Of a stretch of 64,000 nt of DNA, positions 25,143 to 33,946 are shown piece after piece. Within the stretch, counting starts at the first letter, position 1; every line of letters begins with the position of its first letter. Location of the stretch: positions 186,001 to 250,000 of the forward strand of contig NZ_DLHM01000004.1 in the NCBI RefSeq assembly GCF_002483205.1. The letters run 5' to 3'. Both the position numbers and the translations under genes were made by a program. Below the pieces are notes generated by a model that worked only from the letters and a program-made list of their open reading frames with translations, searched no databases and was not told the DNA's origin. Source of the stretch: Flavihumibacter sp. UBA7668. GTDB lineage: Bacteria > Bacteroidota > Bacteroidia > Chitinophagales > Chitinophagaceae.

Positions 25143-26147
25143 TTATTCTTCTGCTTCAGTGGTTCCATAGTCGGTGGCAATTTCATGTGATTCAATCCCG
25201 TTTTCGTTGAGGTAGCGGCTGAAGGCAGATTGGAAGCCATGGGTTACAAATACCCTTGATGCACCGGTAGCTTTTACGGCAGTAAGAAGTCCCTCCCAAT
25301 CGGCATGATCACTTAACACGAAACCTGCGTCGAGGTTGCGTCGGCGGACATTCCCACGCACCTGCATCCAGCCACTGCAGGAAGCCATTTTCGACGGGCC
25401 GAATTGTTTCAGCCAATTGGAGCCGTCAACGCTGGGTGGGGCAACTACTAAAGACTCTTTTAAGGCTTTTTTTTCGGAAGCCGTGGAAAGTTGTTCTGCC
25501 GTCGGCACCCGTGTAACCGCCGGCAGGTGGAAGCCGGCGCCGATCAGTTTTTCCTGGGCGTTGGCGATGGCACCGTGGGCAAATATGGGCAGTTCGAGTG
25601 GTGCCAGACAGTCGATCACACGTTGTGCTTTGCCAAGGCTGTAGGCCAGCAGCACCGAACTGAAACCATTGGCTTTGTTTTGCAGTACCCAGTCGCGGAT
25701 TTGCTGGTAAATGATTTCCTGTTTTTCCCAACGGTAAATAGGCAAACCGAAGGCCGATTCGGTAACAAAATGATGACAGGGCACTGGTTCAAAGACGCCG
25801 CTGATACCGTCGTCAGCCACTTTATAATCGCCGCTCACCACCCAGATTTTCCCTTTGTATTCGAGGCGAATTTGCGAAGAGCCGATGATATGTCCCGCCG
25901 GGTGCAGGCTAACCTGCACACCGTTGATGATTTTGTTTTCGCCCCAGTTCATGGCTTCCACATTTATCTCTCCCAGCCGAAGCTGCAGCAGGGGTTTGGT
26001 GTGGGTATGGCAGAGATAGGATTGATTACCCCACCGGGCATGGTCACTATGTGCATGGGTGATGATGGCTTTATCAACCGGCAGCCAGGGGTCTATATAA
26101 AACCCTCCCTGTTGGCAGAATATTCCTGATTTGGTGAAGCTGAGCAT
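25143..26147 (-). CDS. Ligase-associated DNA exonuclease (MBL/beta-CASP fold)
   Basis: A 334-residue metallo-beta-lactamase-fold nuclease related to SNM1/Artemis. The metal motif HAHSDH lies at residues 31-36, with later ligands in HPAGHIIGSSQI and VVSGDYK. The beta-CASP part has FVLSDHADW and VFVTHGF near the C-terminus. Start is ATG 26147; the frame extends five codons to a TTG. It is the first gene of the minus-strand run exonuclease, ligase, cytochrome, helicase. The base composition is G+C-richer than the rest of the window. Confidence 0.95.
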   Translation of the reverse strand: MLSFTKSGIFCQQGGFYIDPWLPVDKAIITHAHSDHARWGNQSYLCHTHTKPLLQLRLGEINVEAMNWGENKIINGVQVSLHPAGHIIGSSQIRLEYKGKIWVVSGDYKVADDGISGVFEPVPCHHFVTESAFGLPIYRWEKQEIIYQQIRDWVLQNKANGFSSVLLAYSLGKAQRVIDCLAPLELPIFAHGAIANAQEKLIGAGFHLPAVTRVPTAEQLSTASEKKALKESLVVAPPSVDGSNWLKQFGPSKMASCSGWMQVRGNVRRRNLDAGFVLSDHADWEGLLTAVKATGASRVFVTHGFQSAFSRYLNENGIESHEIATDYGTTEAEE

Positions 26148-26324
26148 GGGTTGGTTGGGCAATATAGTTTGTTAGTTAATATAGTTCGTTTGATAATGTA
26201 AGATGTTAATCAATAAGCGGGCCGGTGAGGGTGGCAGGTGCTAAAAAAGGTTGAAAAAAAGCGATTTTTGACTGTCTCATCCTAACATAGCTTATTTGGT
26301 TAGTGCAAAGTTTCTGGTGGTCCG

Positions 26325-26840
26325 GTTAAGCTTCTGGCCCAATCTAATTGTGCCCAGGTTTTAATTGGATTGGAAACTTCAAATGCCTCAACTCTGAGAG
26401 GAATTGACCGGAATAACTGGAAGTTTAATCAGTTTGATAGTTACATGAAATCAATTGAAAAAATTCAGTCCTTTGGCATTTCCGTTAATGGCTGCTTTAT
26501 ACTGGGGTTTGATTCAGATACAAAAGATACCTTTAAACATACCGAACAGTTTATCAAAGACAGCAATTTGTCTGAAGTGCAGATAACCCTGCTGACACCA
26601 TTTCCCGGAACGGAATTATACCGGCAGCTGCGAAGCCAAAATCGGCTCTTACAGCCAGTTTACTGGGATAAATGCACCTTGTTTGATGTGACTTTTATGC
26701 CAAAAAATTTCGCTGTTACTGAATTGGAAAATTCTTTCCAGGAATTGATGACGAATGTATACAGCCAATCCAATGCAGAACAACGAAAATCCACTTTTAA
26801 AAAAATTCTTAAAACCAGAACAACCTCTGCAAATGTTTAA
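26325..26840 (+). pseudogene. 5'-truncated B12-binding radical SAM protein
   Basis: The frame codes for the C-terminal third of a radical SAM enzyme of the B12-binding (Elp3/NifB superfamily) type: LLAQSNCAQVLIGLET, NNWKFNQFDSYMKSI, GISVNGCFILGFDSDT, VQITLLTPFPGTELY and YWDKCTLFDVTF. These belong to the second half of the barrel and its C-terminal extension. The N-terminal B12 domain and the CxxxCxxC cluster motif are absent. Homology begins near 26325 in an open frame with a stop at 26301 and no start codon; only a TTG at 26370 is available. So the 5' part has been deleted. The 3' end overlaps the ATG of the next gene by 8 bases. Confidence 0.85.
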
Positions 26841-27510
26841 AACAATCAGTAGCCTGCTTTTATTGAAACTAACAAGAGAGGAAATGCTTAAATTTAACCG
26901 GAAGCATTTTATTGTTGGATTACTGGGGACCTGGATCGTTGGTATTGGCCGGTATTGGGATGATAAAGGAGCTTCCCTGCTTCAGCATTTGGGATTAGGT
27001 TCTGTAATTTATATTTTTCTTTTGTCACTTTTCATTTGGTTGATCATTAAGCCATTTTTGATAGACCAGTGGACCTATTTCAGGGTGCTGACATTTATAA
27101 GTCTCACCTCGTTTCCCGCACTATTCTACGCAATTCCGGTAGAACTGTATTTTTCGATGGAAATATCCAATTTAATAAATGTATGGTTTCTTGCGCTTGT
27201 TGCTGCCTGGAGATTATGTATGTTGTTTTATTTTATTCGAGTCTTTACCAAACTGGATATTTTGGATATTACAACAGTAACATTATTGCCCATCTGATTA
27301 ATTATTACCACACTTACCATACTCAATTTACAGCGGGTTGTGTTTGATATTATGGGTGGACTTAGAAACGAGGGCCCCCACGATGCAGCCTATAATGTGT
27401 TGTTTCTGCTGACAATTATCTCTGTAATTTTAACCCTGCCGCTGTTAAGCGCGTATGCTTATTGTGTTTACAGCAGGAGGAAGAAACTAAGGTCATTGGC
27501 CTCAGACTGA
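26833..27510 (+). pseudogene. Membrane protein gene broken by an in-frame TGA
   Basis: From ATG 26833 (MFKTISSLLLLKLTREEML) the frame codes for a protein with about five hydrophobic segments. A TGA at 27295-27297 stops it after 154 residues, but the same frame continues at once with 70 more sensible codons to a TGA at 27508: LIITTLTILNLQRVVFD, then AAYNVLFLLTIISVILTLPLL and a basic tail. The continuation has a typical membrane segment and ends with SRRKKLRS, so the original gene was about 225 residues and carries a nonsense mutation (for example TGG to TGA). Its start overlaps the radical SAM remnant, which shows they were an operon. Confidence 0.8.
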
Positions 27511-27515
27511 AATTT

Positions 27516-27659
27516 TTATTTCTTTTTCCCCGCCTTACATCTCTCGCTGCAATATTTAACCTCATCCCAAACCTTTGCCCATTTTTTTCTCCAGGTAAAA
27601 GGGCGGTTACAGGTGATGCAAACCTTTTGCGGAAGGTTTTCTTTCCTGACTGCTTTCAT
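27516..27659 (-). CDS. DUF2256 zinc-ribbon-like mini-protein
   Basis: A 47-residue frame: MKAVRKENLPQKVCITC, then NRPFTWRKKWAKVWDEV and KYCSERCKAGKKK. The two Cys pairs (CxxC and CxxxC) and PFTWRKKW match the DUF2256 family of small cytoplasmic proteins, thought to bind zinc. The gene is too short for usual length cut-offs. It begins 10 bases after the periplasmic-binding-fold gene on the same strand and is probably the last gene of the guaA transcript. Function unknown. Confidence 0.88.
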   Translation of the reverse strand: MKAVRKENLPQKVCITCNRPFTWRKKWAKVWDEVKYCSERCKAGKKK

Positions 27660-27669
27660 TACATGAAAA

Positions 27670-28884
27670 TTAATTCACGGTTGTAACTGTTCCGTTCAAC
27701 AACCTGACCACATATACTTTCTTGTTTTCGAAATAATCCAGTTGCTGTTGTTGTTTATTAAGTAGAACGGGTTGTATATCAAAATCGGTGAAGACCTGGT
27801 ATTTTTTTTCTCCCAATCCCAATGCAAGATTGGCACCCTGTTCTGCCACCATTTTACCAAAACGATACATTACTTCATACCCTCTGAAAACCATATCACT
27901 CGGACGGGAATATAATTTGTCTCTAAAATAGGTATTGATAGAACTGCTTAATGAATCTGTACGAATTGGATTAAAAGGGATGGTATACATTATTTCCAAA
28001 TCCCGGTATTCCTCTTCTTCAAAATCCCGGATCCCGTCCCAGGTTGGCATTCCCATTACCTGAACCGGATAGGTTTTGCTAAGCACGGCTAGTTCTCCTG
28101 CAAGTTTACGTGCAAACTGAACATCCAGGCTTCCTGCAACTGCAATGGTTGTTTTATTACTATCCAGATAGGGAAGCAGATTGGTTGCCTGGAAATTGGC
28201 AGGCAGCGTGATGTATTTCAATTTTAATTTGGAACCAGGTTTGGAGTTCTCCACATCTGTCAAATATGTTTTCAACCTTGCTTCCTGTGTTCCGTTTTTG
28301 GTAAATACAAGAATGGAGGTGGCCGCATTCATTTTCTTTTCCAGATAATTATAAATCCCTTCTGCATGAGATGCCAGGGTGCTGTTCAAAATCACCATAT
28401 AAGGATTGTTCGTTACACCGGCATCATTGGGGATATTTACATTGATAAAGGGCACCTGGTTTTTATTGGCAAAATCTGCCAGCGGACGAATTTCATTGTT
28501 GGAAATATGTCCTACCAGCAAACTGGCATCCTGTACTGCAGGATCTTGTATGAGTGTTGTTATACTTTTTCCTGATCTGGTATCCAGTACATTCACATCA
28601 AGCTCAACATGCTCCTTGTTCAGTGAATCAATAGCCAGTTGTACGCCTTCATAAAACTCCAGTCCCGGTAAAAAATACCGGGGAAATTGTTTGCCAAAGC
28701 GGTATTGTCCGGTTGCATCAAATGCAGAATCAAGGTATAACGGCAGTAAAAAAGTTACTACCTGCTTTTGTTTTATGGGTTTGGCCTGAACCATCAGCTG
28801 ACTGCTGTCCTGTGCACTACTCTGAACAGTTAGCAGTAAAATCAATCCAACCATCCAACAACTGATCCTGCATAATTTGCGCAT
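27670..28884 (-). CDS. Type 1 periplasmic-binding-fold protein, exported
   Basis: A 404-residue protein with a signal peptide (WMVGLILLLTVQSSAQ). The mature part has the Peripla_BP_6/LivJ-like two-lobe fold: FYEGVQLAIDSL, LLVGHISNNEIRPLADFANKNQVPFINV, and AVAGSLDVQFARKLAGEL. No permease or ATPase gene of an ABC importer is adjacent, so it may not serve transport. Similar proteins in Bacteroidota often sit near guaA or carry LysM domains; none is seen here. The gene follows guaA by 19 bases on the same strand. Ligand unknown. Confidence 0.8.
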   Translation of the reverse strand: MRKLCRISCWMVGLILLLTVQSSAQDSSQLMVQAKPIKQKQVVTFLLPLYLDSAFDATGQYRFGKQFPRYFLPGLEFYEGVQLAIDSLNKEHVELDVNVLDTRSGKSITTLIQDPAVQDASLLVGHISNNEIRPLADFANKNQVPFINVNIPNDAGVTNNPYMVILNSTLASHAEGIYNYLEKKMNAATSILVFTKNGTQEARLKTYLTDVENSKPGSKLKLKYITLPANFQATNLLPYLDSNKTTIAVAGSLDVQFARKLAGELAVLSKTYPVQVMGMPTWDGIRDFEEEEYRDLEIMYTIPFNPIRTDSLSSSINTYFRDKLYSRPSDMVFRGYEVMYRFGKMVAEQGANLALGLGEKKYQVFTDFDIQPVLLNKQQQQLDYFENKKVYVVRLLNGTVTTVN

Positions 28885-28903
28885 GTACGTGGGGTTTAGT
28901 TAA

Positions 28904-30439
28904 TTATTCCCATTCTATGGTAGCCGGCGGTTTACTGCTGATATCGTACACCACCCGGTTGATACCACGAACATTATTGATGATATCACTCGAAATGTGT
29001 GCCAGAAAATCATAGGGCAGATGCGCCCAGTCGGCTGTCATCCCATCAACGGAAGTTACGGCTCTTAATGCAACCGTGAACTCGTAGGTACGCTCATCCC
29101 CCATAACACCTACACTTTTTACCGGTAATAGAATGGCACCCGCCTGCCATACTGATTTATATAAGTTGTGTTCTTTGAGCGCAGAGATGTATCGGTGGTC
29201 GGCTTCCTGCAACAGTTTAACTTTTTCTTCAGTTATTTCACCCAGAATCCGAATAGCCAAACCAGGGCCGGGGAATGGATGGCGATCGATTAATTCATCG
29301 GGAATACCCAATTCACGTCCAACTTTCCGCACCTCATCTTTAAATAAATATCTAAGTGGTTCCACCAGTTCCAGGTGCATCTGTTCAGGTAAGCCACCCA
29401 CATTATGGTGCGATTTAATGGTTACTGACGGCCCATGCACCGATACGCTTTCAATTACATCGGGGTAAATGGTGCCTTGTCCCAATAATTCAATTCCTTC
29501 CACCTGTTTTGCTTCTTCCTGAAATACATCGATAAAGAGTTTACCGATTACTTTTCTTTTGGCTTCAGGATCTGATTTGCCGGCCAGATCGGTATAAAAA
29601 CGATCTTTTGCATTCACTCCTTTTACGTTCAGGTGGAGATGATCTTTATAGGTTTTTAATACCTGTTCAAATTCGCCTTTTCTCAATACGCCATTGTCAA
29701 CAAAGATGCCGTATAAGCGATCGCCGATGGCTCTTGAAATCAGGGTGGCTGCTACAGTACTGTCCACACCACCGCTTAATGCCATGATCACTTTGCGGTC
29801 TCCGATCTGTTTTTTCAATGCAGCAACAGTATCTGTAATGAAATGTGCGGGTGTCCAATCCTGTGAGCAACCACAAACTTCAACCAGAAAATTCTGAATC
29901 AATTTTTTACCCTCGATACTATGGTACACTTCCGGGTGGAACTGAACGGCATAAAGGGTTTTCTCTTCATCTTTTTTGCGAAATGCTGCAACCGGAATCG
30001 ATTGGGTATCTGCCAGTAATTCAAAGCCATCCGGAATTTCTTTCACACTGTCAGCATGACTCATCCATACCTGGCTTTGCCTGGACATGCCTTTAAAAAT
30101 GCGATCCTCTTTTACGATCTGCAAAAGCGCTCTTCCGTATTCCCGTTTGCTGCTTTTTTCTACCCGGCCACCGAATTTTTTAGCGGTTAGCTGTGCACCA
30201 TAACAAACCCCCAGAACCGGAAGTTTTGCAATCATTGCCTCAATGTCCACATCCGGGGCATTTTCTTCATTTACCGAAAACGGCGATCCGGAGAGAATGA
30301 TCCCTTTTAATCCGGGTTCATAATCGAAGGATTTGTGGTAAGGGATGATTTCGCAATAAACATTGGCTTCACGTACAGCCCTGGCAATCAATTGAGTATA
30401 TTGAGAGCCGAAATCGAGAATGAGAATTTTTTCAGTCAT
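28904..30439 (-). CDS. guaA: GMP synthase (glutamine-hydrolysing)
   Basis: A 511-residue two-domain enzyme that converts XMP, ATP and glutamine to GMP. The N-terminal class I amidotransferase has the Cys nucleophile in LGVCYGAQL and the His-Glu in VQFHPEV. The ATP-pyrophosphatase domain has the PP-loop LSGGVDSTV, and the dimerisation domain has HPFPGPGLAIRILG and ends with PPATIEWE, the normal C-terminus. Length is normal. A TAACTTCG element (one mismatch to TAnnTTTG) lies 7 bases before the ATG. Confidence 0.98.
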   Translation of the reverse strand: MTEKILILDFGSQYTQLIARAVREANVYCEIIPYHKSFDYEPGLKGIILSGSPFSVNEENAPDVDIEAMIAKLPVLGVCYGAQLTAKKFGGRVEKSSKREYGRALLQIVKEDRIFKGMSRQSQVWMSHADSVKEIPDGFELLADTQSIPVAAFRKKDEEKTLYAVQFHPEVYHSIEGKKLIQNFLVEVCGCSQDWTPAHFITDTVAALKKQIGDRKVIMALSGGVDSTVAATLISRAIGDRLYGIFVDNGVLRKGEFEQVLKTYKDHLHLNVKGVNAKDRFYTDLAGKSDPEAKRKVIGKLFIDVFQEEAKQVEGIELLGQGTIYPDVIESVSVHGPSVTIKSHHNVGGLPEQMHLELVEPLRYLFKDEVRKVGRELGIPDELIDRHPFPGPGLAIRILGEITEEKVKLLQEADHRYISALKEHNLYKSVWQAGAILLPVKSVGVMGDERTYEFTVALRAVTSVDGMTADWAHLPYDFLAHISSDIINNVRGINRVVYDISSKPPATIEWE

Positions 30440-30446
30440 GGTGGCG

Positions 30447-30454
30447 CGAAGTTA
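30447..30454 (-). promoter_or_regulatory. Possible -7 element of guaA
   Basis: TAACTTCG on the minus strand, one mismatch to TAnnTTTG; the same TTCG variant appears before the XRE/S24 gene. Confidence 0.3.
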
Positions 30455-30549
30455 CAATCTTTTTTCAGCGCTGCTTCTTCTGGTAACTTTTTCCGGCAAT
30501 CGGCGTCTAAGCTTATAAATATTTTGTTTTTTTGACTAAACAACCTCAC

Positions 30550-31272
30550 ATGAAAGCATTTCTTACTGTATTGGCAGTTGCCTGCCTGAGTCTGACAGCC
30601 TGTGTTTTTAATTCGGGTAAAAAAGTAAAAGGTAATGGGAATGTTACCACTGATACCCGTACTCCCGGTTCTTTTGAATCGGTTGAACAGAAAGGCAGTT
30701 TTGATGTGGAATTGCTGGTAGGGGAGCAGGCTTCCATCACGCTGGAAGGAGAAGAAAATATTCTTTCCAAAATTGAAACCTATGTGGATGGCTCCACGCT
30801 GAAAATAAAAACAGAAGAAGGATTTAATCTGCGTCCAACCCGCACGGTACGGATTAAAGTAACCGCCCCCCGCTATAAGCAGGTTTTCTCCTATGGATCA
30901 GGTAATATCATTTCAGAATCAGTTATCAAAAATGATGAAGCCATGGAGGTTGGAACCAAAGGCAGTGGGGATGTAAGGATTGAAGTGATTGCACCCGAAA
31001 TAACAGCATCCATCTACGGAAGCGGCAATGTTACCTTAAAAGGTCAGACACGTAAAGTGAAATTGGAATGTACCGGAAGTGGCGACCTGAATGCGGTTGA
31101 TCTTCTTTCTGAAGAAGCTTTTGTAGATATCAAAGGAAGTGGAAATGCCAGTGTAAATACCAGCAAAAGCCTGGAAGTGGAAGTGAAAGGTAGTGGGGAT
31201 GTGAGTTATAAGGGAAGTCCCACGATCCGTACCGATTTTAAAGGAAGTGGCAACCTGCGGAAGCTCGAATAA
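30550..31272 (+). CDS. Head-GIN-domain (DUF2807) lipoprotein
   Basis: A 240-residue lipoprotein from ATG 30550 with the lipobox SLTAC. The body is a DUF2807 'putative auto-transporter adhesin, head GIN' domain, a beta solenoid with the repeated turn GSGN or GSGD, seen seven times (GSGNI, GSGDV, GSGNV, GSGDL, GSGNA, GSGDV, GSGNL) about every 20 residues. It is probably exposed at the outer membrane. Function is not established for the family. An upstream TTG at 30532 is in frame but less likely. Confidence 0.9.
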   Translation: MKAFLTVLAVACLSLTACVFNSGKKVKGNGNVTTDTRTPGSFESVEQKGSFDVELLVGEQASITLEGEENILSKIETYVDGSTLKIKTEEGFNLRPTRTVRIKVTAPRYKQVFSYGSGNIISESVIKNDEAMEVGTKGSGDVRIEVIAPEITASIYGSGNVTLKGQTRKVKLECTGSGDLNAVDLLSEEAFVDIKGSGNASVNTSKSLEVEVKGSGDVSYKGSPTIRTDFKGSGNLRKLE

Positions 31273-31274
31273 AT

Positions 31275-32048
31275 TTAGTTATCATAAAACTGCTGGTGTA
31301 CCAGTTCTCCTTTTCGGTTATAGGTAGCCAGTGAACGGATGCGGCCACCAGGATCGTAATAAGACCAGGTGCCGCTTCTTTTTCCATGTTTGTAAGAGCC
31401 GGAAGCACGCAACAAACCTTTGCTCAACCAGTGTTCCCAGTGACCTTCCCGCAGCCCGTTTTTATAATAACCCGAATCTTTAGCTCTTCCATTGGGGAAA
31501 TAATTCATGTAAAGTCCGTGGTGCAGGCACTCTTTAAAAGGTGCCATATAGGAATTGTCTCCTCCCTGTTCATTGAACTGCAAACTGGCCAGTACCATGC
31601 TGTCTACCGGAACCGGAGGAAGCTCTTCATGCCTTTTTCCATACAAATGCCAGAACGATTGAAGTGGTGATATGGCGTGGTGTAGAGCCGATCTGTTTTG
31701 TTGCGCTTCAATTGCCAGCGGCATCAAAACATGTTTGGGATGTTTTTTAATTTCCTGTTTTATCCTTTGTAATTTGGCAGCACTATAGGTACGTATGAAC
31801 CGGGGCTGTCCATTACTGTACCAGCCTTTCCATTCGCCATCCGGTATGCCCATCTCAAATGTTCCCTGATCTCTAAGTTGAGCAGAATCAAACCAGCTTT
31901 TATAGGGGCCATGCGGGAGGTTTCGTTTATAATTGACCTTAAATCGGTAACCGCTTCCGGAAATGGACTGGCCATCCTGTTGTCCTGTCCAAAACAATAC
32001 TGAACTGGTTCCGGCAAGAGCCAGCCAGGTTAATAATAGTTGTTTCAT
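31275..32048 (-). CDS. MORN/YwqK-type repeat protein, exported
   Basis: A 257-residue protein from ATG 32048 with an N-terminal signal or anchor (MKQLLLTWLALAGTSSVLFW). Repeats of the MORN/YwqK type are seen: LPHGPYKSWFDSAQLRDQGTF, IPDGEWKGWYSNGQPRFI, LREGHWEHWLSKGLLRASGSY and KRSGTWSYYDPGGRIRSLATY. Proteins like this are sometimes labelled YwqK family antitoxin, but no toxin gene is adjacent. It converges with the head-GIN gene two bases away. Function unknown. Confidence 0.8.
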   Translation of the reverse strand: MKQLLLTWLALAGTSSVLFWTGQQDGQSISGSGYRFKVNYKRNLPHGPYKSWFDSAQLRDQGTFEMGIPDGEWKGWYSNGQPRFIRTYSAAKLQRIKQEIKKHPKHVLMPLAIEAQQNRSALHHAISPLQSFWHLYGKRHEELPPVPVDSMVLASLQFNEQGGDNSYMAPFKECLHHGLYMNYFPNGRAKDSGYYKNGLREGHWEHWLSKGLLRASGSYKHGKRSGTWSYYDPGGRIRSLATYNRKGELVHQQFYDN

Positions 32049-32121
32049 GGGCGCAAGCAATTGTTCCAAATGTAGTTAACAATGCTGCTTTGAAACTGGT
32101 TTGCCGGTATTAAATTTATTC

Positions 32122-33852
32122 TTATTCCATTACCCTAAATACCGGGTATCGGTTATGTCCTGGTTCATAATAGGGCGATTGCCGGAAGATAAAATCCAAC
32201 TGCTGTGTGGCTGATTTTGCAAAAGCCGTATCAGCCGCTTTTTTCTCTTCCAGTGCTTTTTGTAATTCGGGATGTTCTTTCAGGTATTTTTCTGCCGTGT
32301 CTTCAAAAACATAGGAACTGTATCCTTCTTTTTGTCCAAGTATGGCATCAAAAAAATTCCAGGTAAAATAGGAGTCCATAGCCTGTGGTTCCAGTACTTC
32401 CACCAGGAACCGGTTGGCCCGCTGATTCATGGGAATATACCAGTCTCCTTTTCGGAATTGAATCTTTTCCCTATGTGTGCTGACCTGTACATTGGCATTC
32501 AGGTGATGGCCTTCAAACGCCCTGGCAGACGGACTGTTTTGCACGATTTTATAATACTCCACTTCCATACTGGTATCTTTCTGCAAAGGAATCATAGTAA
32601 CCCGGTTGATTTGTAATAATTCCACCACTTTCCACCAACCCTGCGGCAGGATATAGGCAGCCGGTTTTTTGACTTCCATGGCCACTTCATACTGATTAAA
32701 AAAGCGGATCTTTTTTTCAAATGGTTTGGCGCGATCATAGTATAACCTGGGCAAACCCGAAATGCCGCTGGGTTTTCGTCCGGCTTCAAACCCCTTGAAT
32801 GTCAACTCTGACCATTTATCGCGGTTGAGTTTCCACTGAATGGGAAAGGATTGCGCAGTTCTTTGGACTTCTGTTGTTTCTTTTATAAGTTTTTTAATGC
32901 GGATTCTGTTTTCTGATGCAAACTGAACAAAACATTCCATGAGGGCATAGGTAGCTTCCACCCGTTGTGGATAGGGTTTAAGCATATGAGTTTCCGGCAC
33001 AAAGGCAAAACAATTCCACAGGCTGGCAAATCCGCTGGAGTAACGCGGACCTTCCAGAAATTCCGGCCAGCCAGACTCCGGCGTATCACCAAAGGCGTTC
33101 ACATAAGGGATGAGGTCATAGCCTTTTTTCTTCATCAGGGAATAGAGTCCGGGCTCAAATTGCTGGTTCATAAACTGCCCCAGACTTCCGCCCAGTTTGT
33201 TATGCTGTGAAGCGATCAGGGTCATGATATGCTGGTAATCTGCCCCGTTTGATACATGGTTATCGATGAAAACATCGGGCTGCAGGTAGTGGAAAATGCG
33301 CACAAAACTGCGGGCTTCCCGGGTGTCGTTTTTTATAAAGTCGCGATTGAGGTCATAATTCTGCGAATTTCCCCTGGAACCAAAAGCAGCCGGACCGTTT
33401 TGATCCACCCGATAATATTCCGAGCGATTCAGGGCGCCACCAATATTGTACACCGGAACAAAGGCCAGGGCAACATTATCAGGGATGGATTTCTTTCCTT
33501 CCACCAGGTCTCGCAGCCAGAGCATACTTGCATCAATTCCATCCGGTTCACCCGGATGGATGCCGTTCAGGATAAACAGCACCACTTTGTTTTGCTTATG
33601 CCAGTTGACCGGATCTGCGCTTCCATCGTTACTGAAAAGAGCCAGGTGAAGCGGAAAACCGGCGTCGGTAGGACCCATGGTTTTGAGCAGAAGGCGGTTG
33701 GATCGCTTATCGAGGTCCTTGTAAAATTGGATAACCTGGGAATAGGTCGATGTCTCTTTTCCTCCTGATTGCTCGAAGGGAATTTTTTGAGCATGGCTTT
33801 GTAGGGAGACAACAATCAGTAAAATCGTGCTGAAAAGATAGAATATTCGCAT
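32122..33852 (-). CDS. M14-family zinc carboxypeptidase, exported
   Basis: A 576-residue protein with signal peptide (ending SLQSHAQ). The M14 active site shows the zinc ligands His and Glu in LNGIHPGEPDG and the third His in VFIDNHVSNGAD; YDLNRDF and a late GYSSYVFED fit Bacteroidota members of the family. It likely trims peptides or murein peptides in the periplasm. The C-terminal 200 residues form an extra domain. It follows the rpsT terminator. Confidence 0.88.
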   Translation of the reverse strand: MRIFYLFSTILLIVVSLQSHAQKIPFEQSGGKETSTYSQVIQFYKDLDKRSNRLLLKTMGPTDAGFPLHLALFSNDGSADPVNWHKQNKVVLFILNGIHPGEPDGIDASMLWLRDLVEGKKSIPDNVALAFVPVYNIGGALNRSEYYRVDQNGPAAFGSRGNSQNYDLNRDFIKNDTREARSFVRIFHYLQPDVFIDNHVSNGADYQHIMTLIASQHNKLGGSLGQFMNQQFEPGLYSLMKKKGYDLIPYVNAFGDTPESGWPEFLEGPRYSSGFASLWNCFAFVPETHMLKPYPQRVEATYALMECFVQFASENRIRIKKLIKETTEVQRTAQSFPIQWKLNRDKWSELTFKGFEAGRKPSGISGLPRLYYDRAKPFEKKIRFFNQYEVAMEVKKPAAYILPQGWWKVVELLQINRVTMIPLQKDTSMEVEYYKIVQNSPSARAFEGHHLNANVQVSTHREKIQFRKGDWYIPMNQRANRFLVEVLEPQAMDSYFTWNFFDAILGQKEGYSSYVFEDTAEKYLKEHPELQKALEEKKAADTAFAKSATQQLDFIFRQSPYYEPGHNRYPVFRVME

Positions 33853-33880
33853 AATCAGGCGATTAAGCAGGAAAAATAAA

Positions 33881-33910
33881 CAAAAAAAGGTCCAGCCTTA
33901 TGGCTGGACC
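33881..33910 (-). terminator. Rho-independent terminator of rpsT
   Basis: On the minus strand GGTCCAGCC (33910-33902), loop ATAA, and GGCTGGACC (33897-33889) form a perfect 9-bp stem followed by seven T. It lies 37 bases after the rpsT stop. Confidence 0.92.
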
Positions 33911-33946
33911 CGTATATTCGGTCAGATAGTTCGTAATTCGTACGAA

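Noticed and set aside
25491..26129. 212-codon plus-strand open frame opposite the exonuclease gene
   Set aside because: Antisense frame in a G+C-rich gene; the minus strand carries the HAHSDH motif.
26163..26324. Insertion-sequence end or attachment site upstream of the radical SAM remnant
   Set aside because: A TGACTGTCTCAT stretch is suggestive, but I see no inverted partner, target duplication or transposase.
27295..27297. TGA recoded as Trp or Sec
   Set aside because: TGA is the normal stop of other genes here (ric, sucB), and the neighbouring radical SAM gene is also broken, so a nonsense mutation is simpler.
31275..32048. Antitoxin of a toxin-antitoxin pair (YwqK label)
   Set aside because: The MORN-type repeats and signal-like N-terminus do not suggest an antitoxin, and no toxin gene is adjacent.
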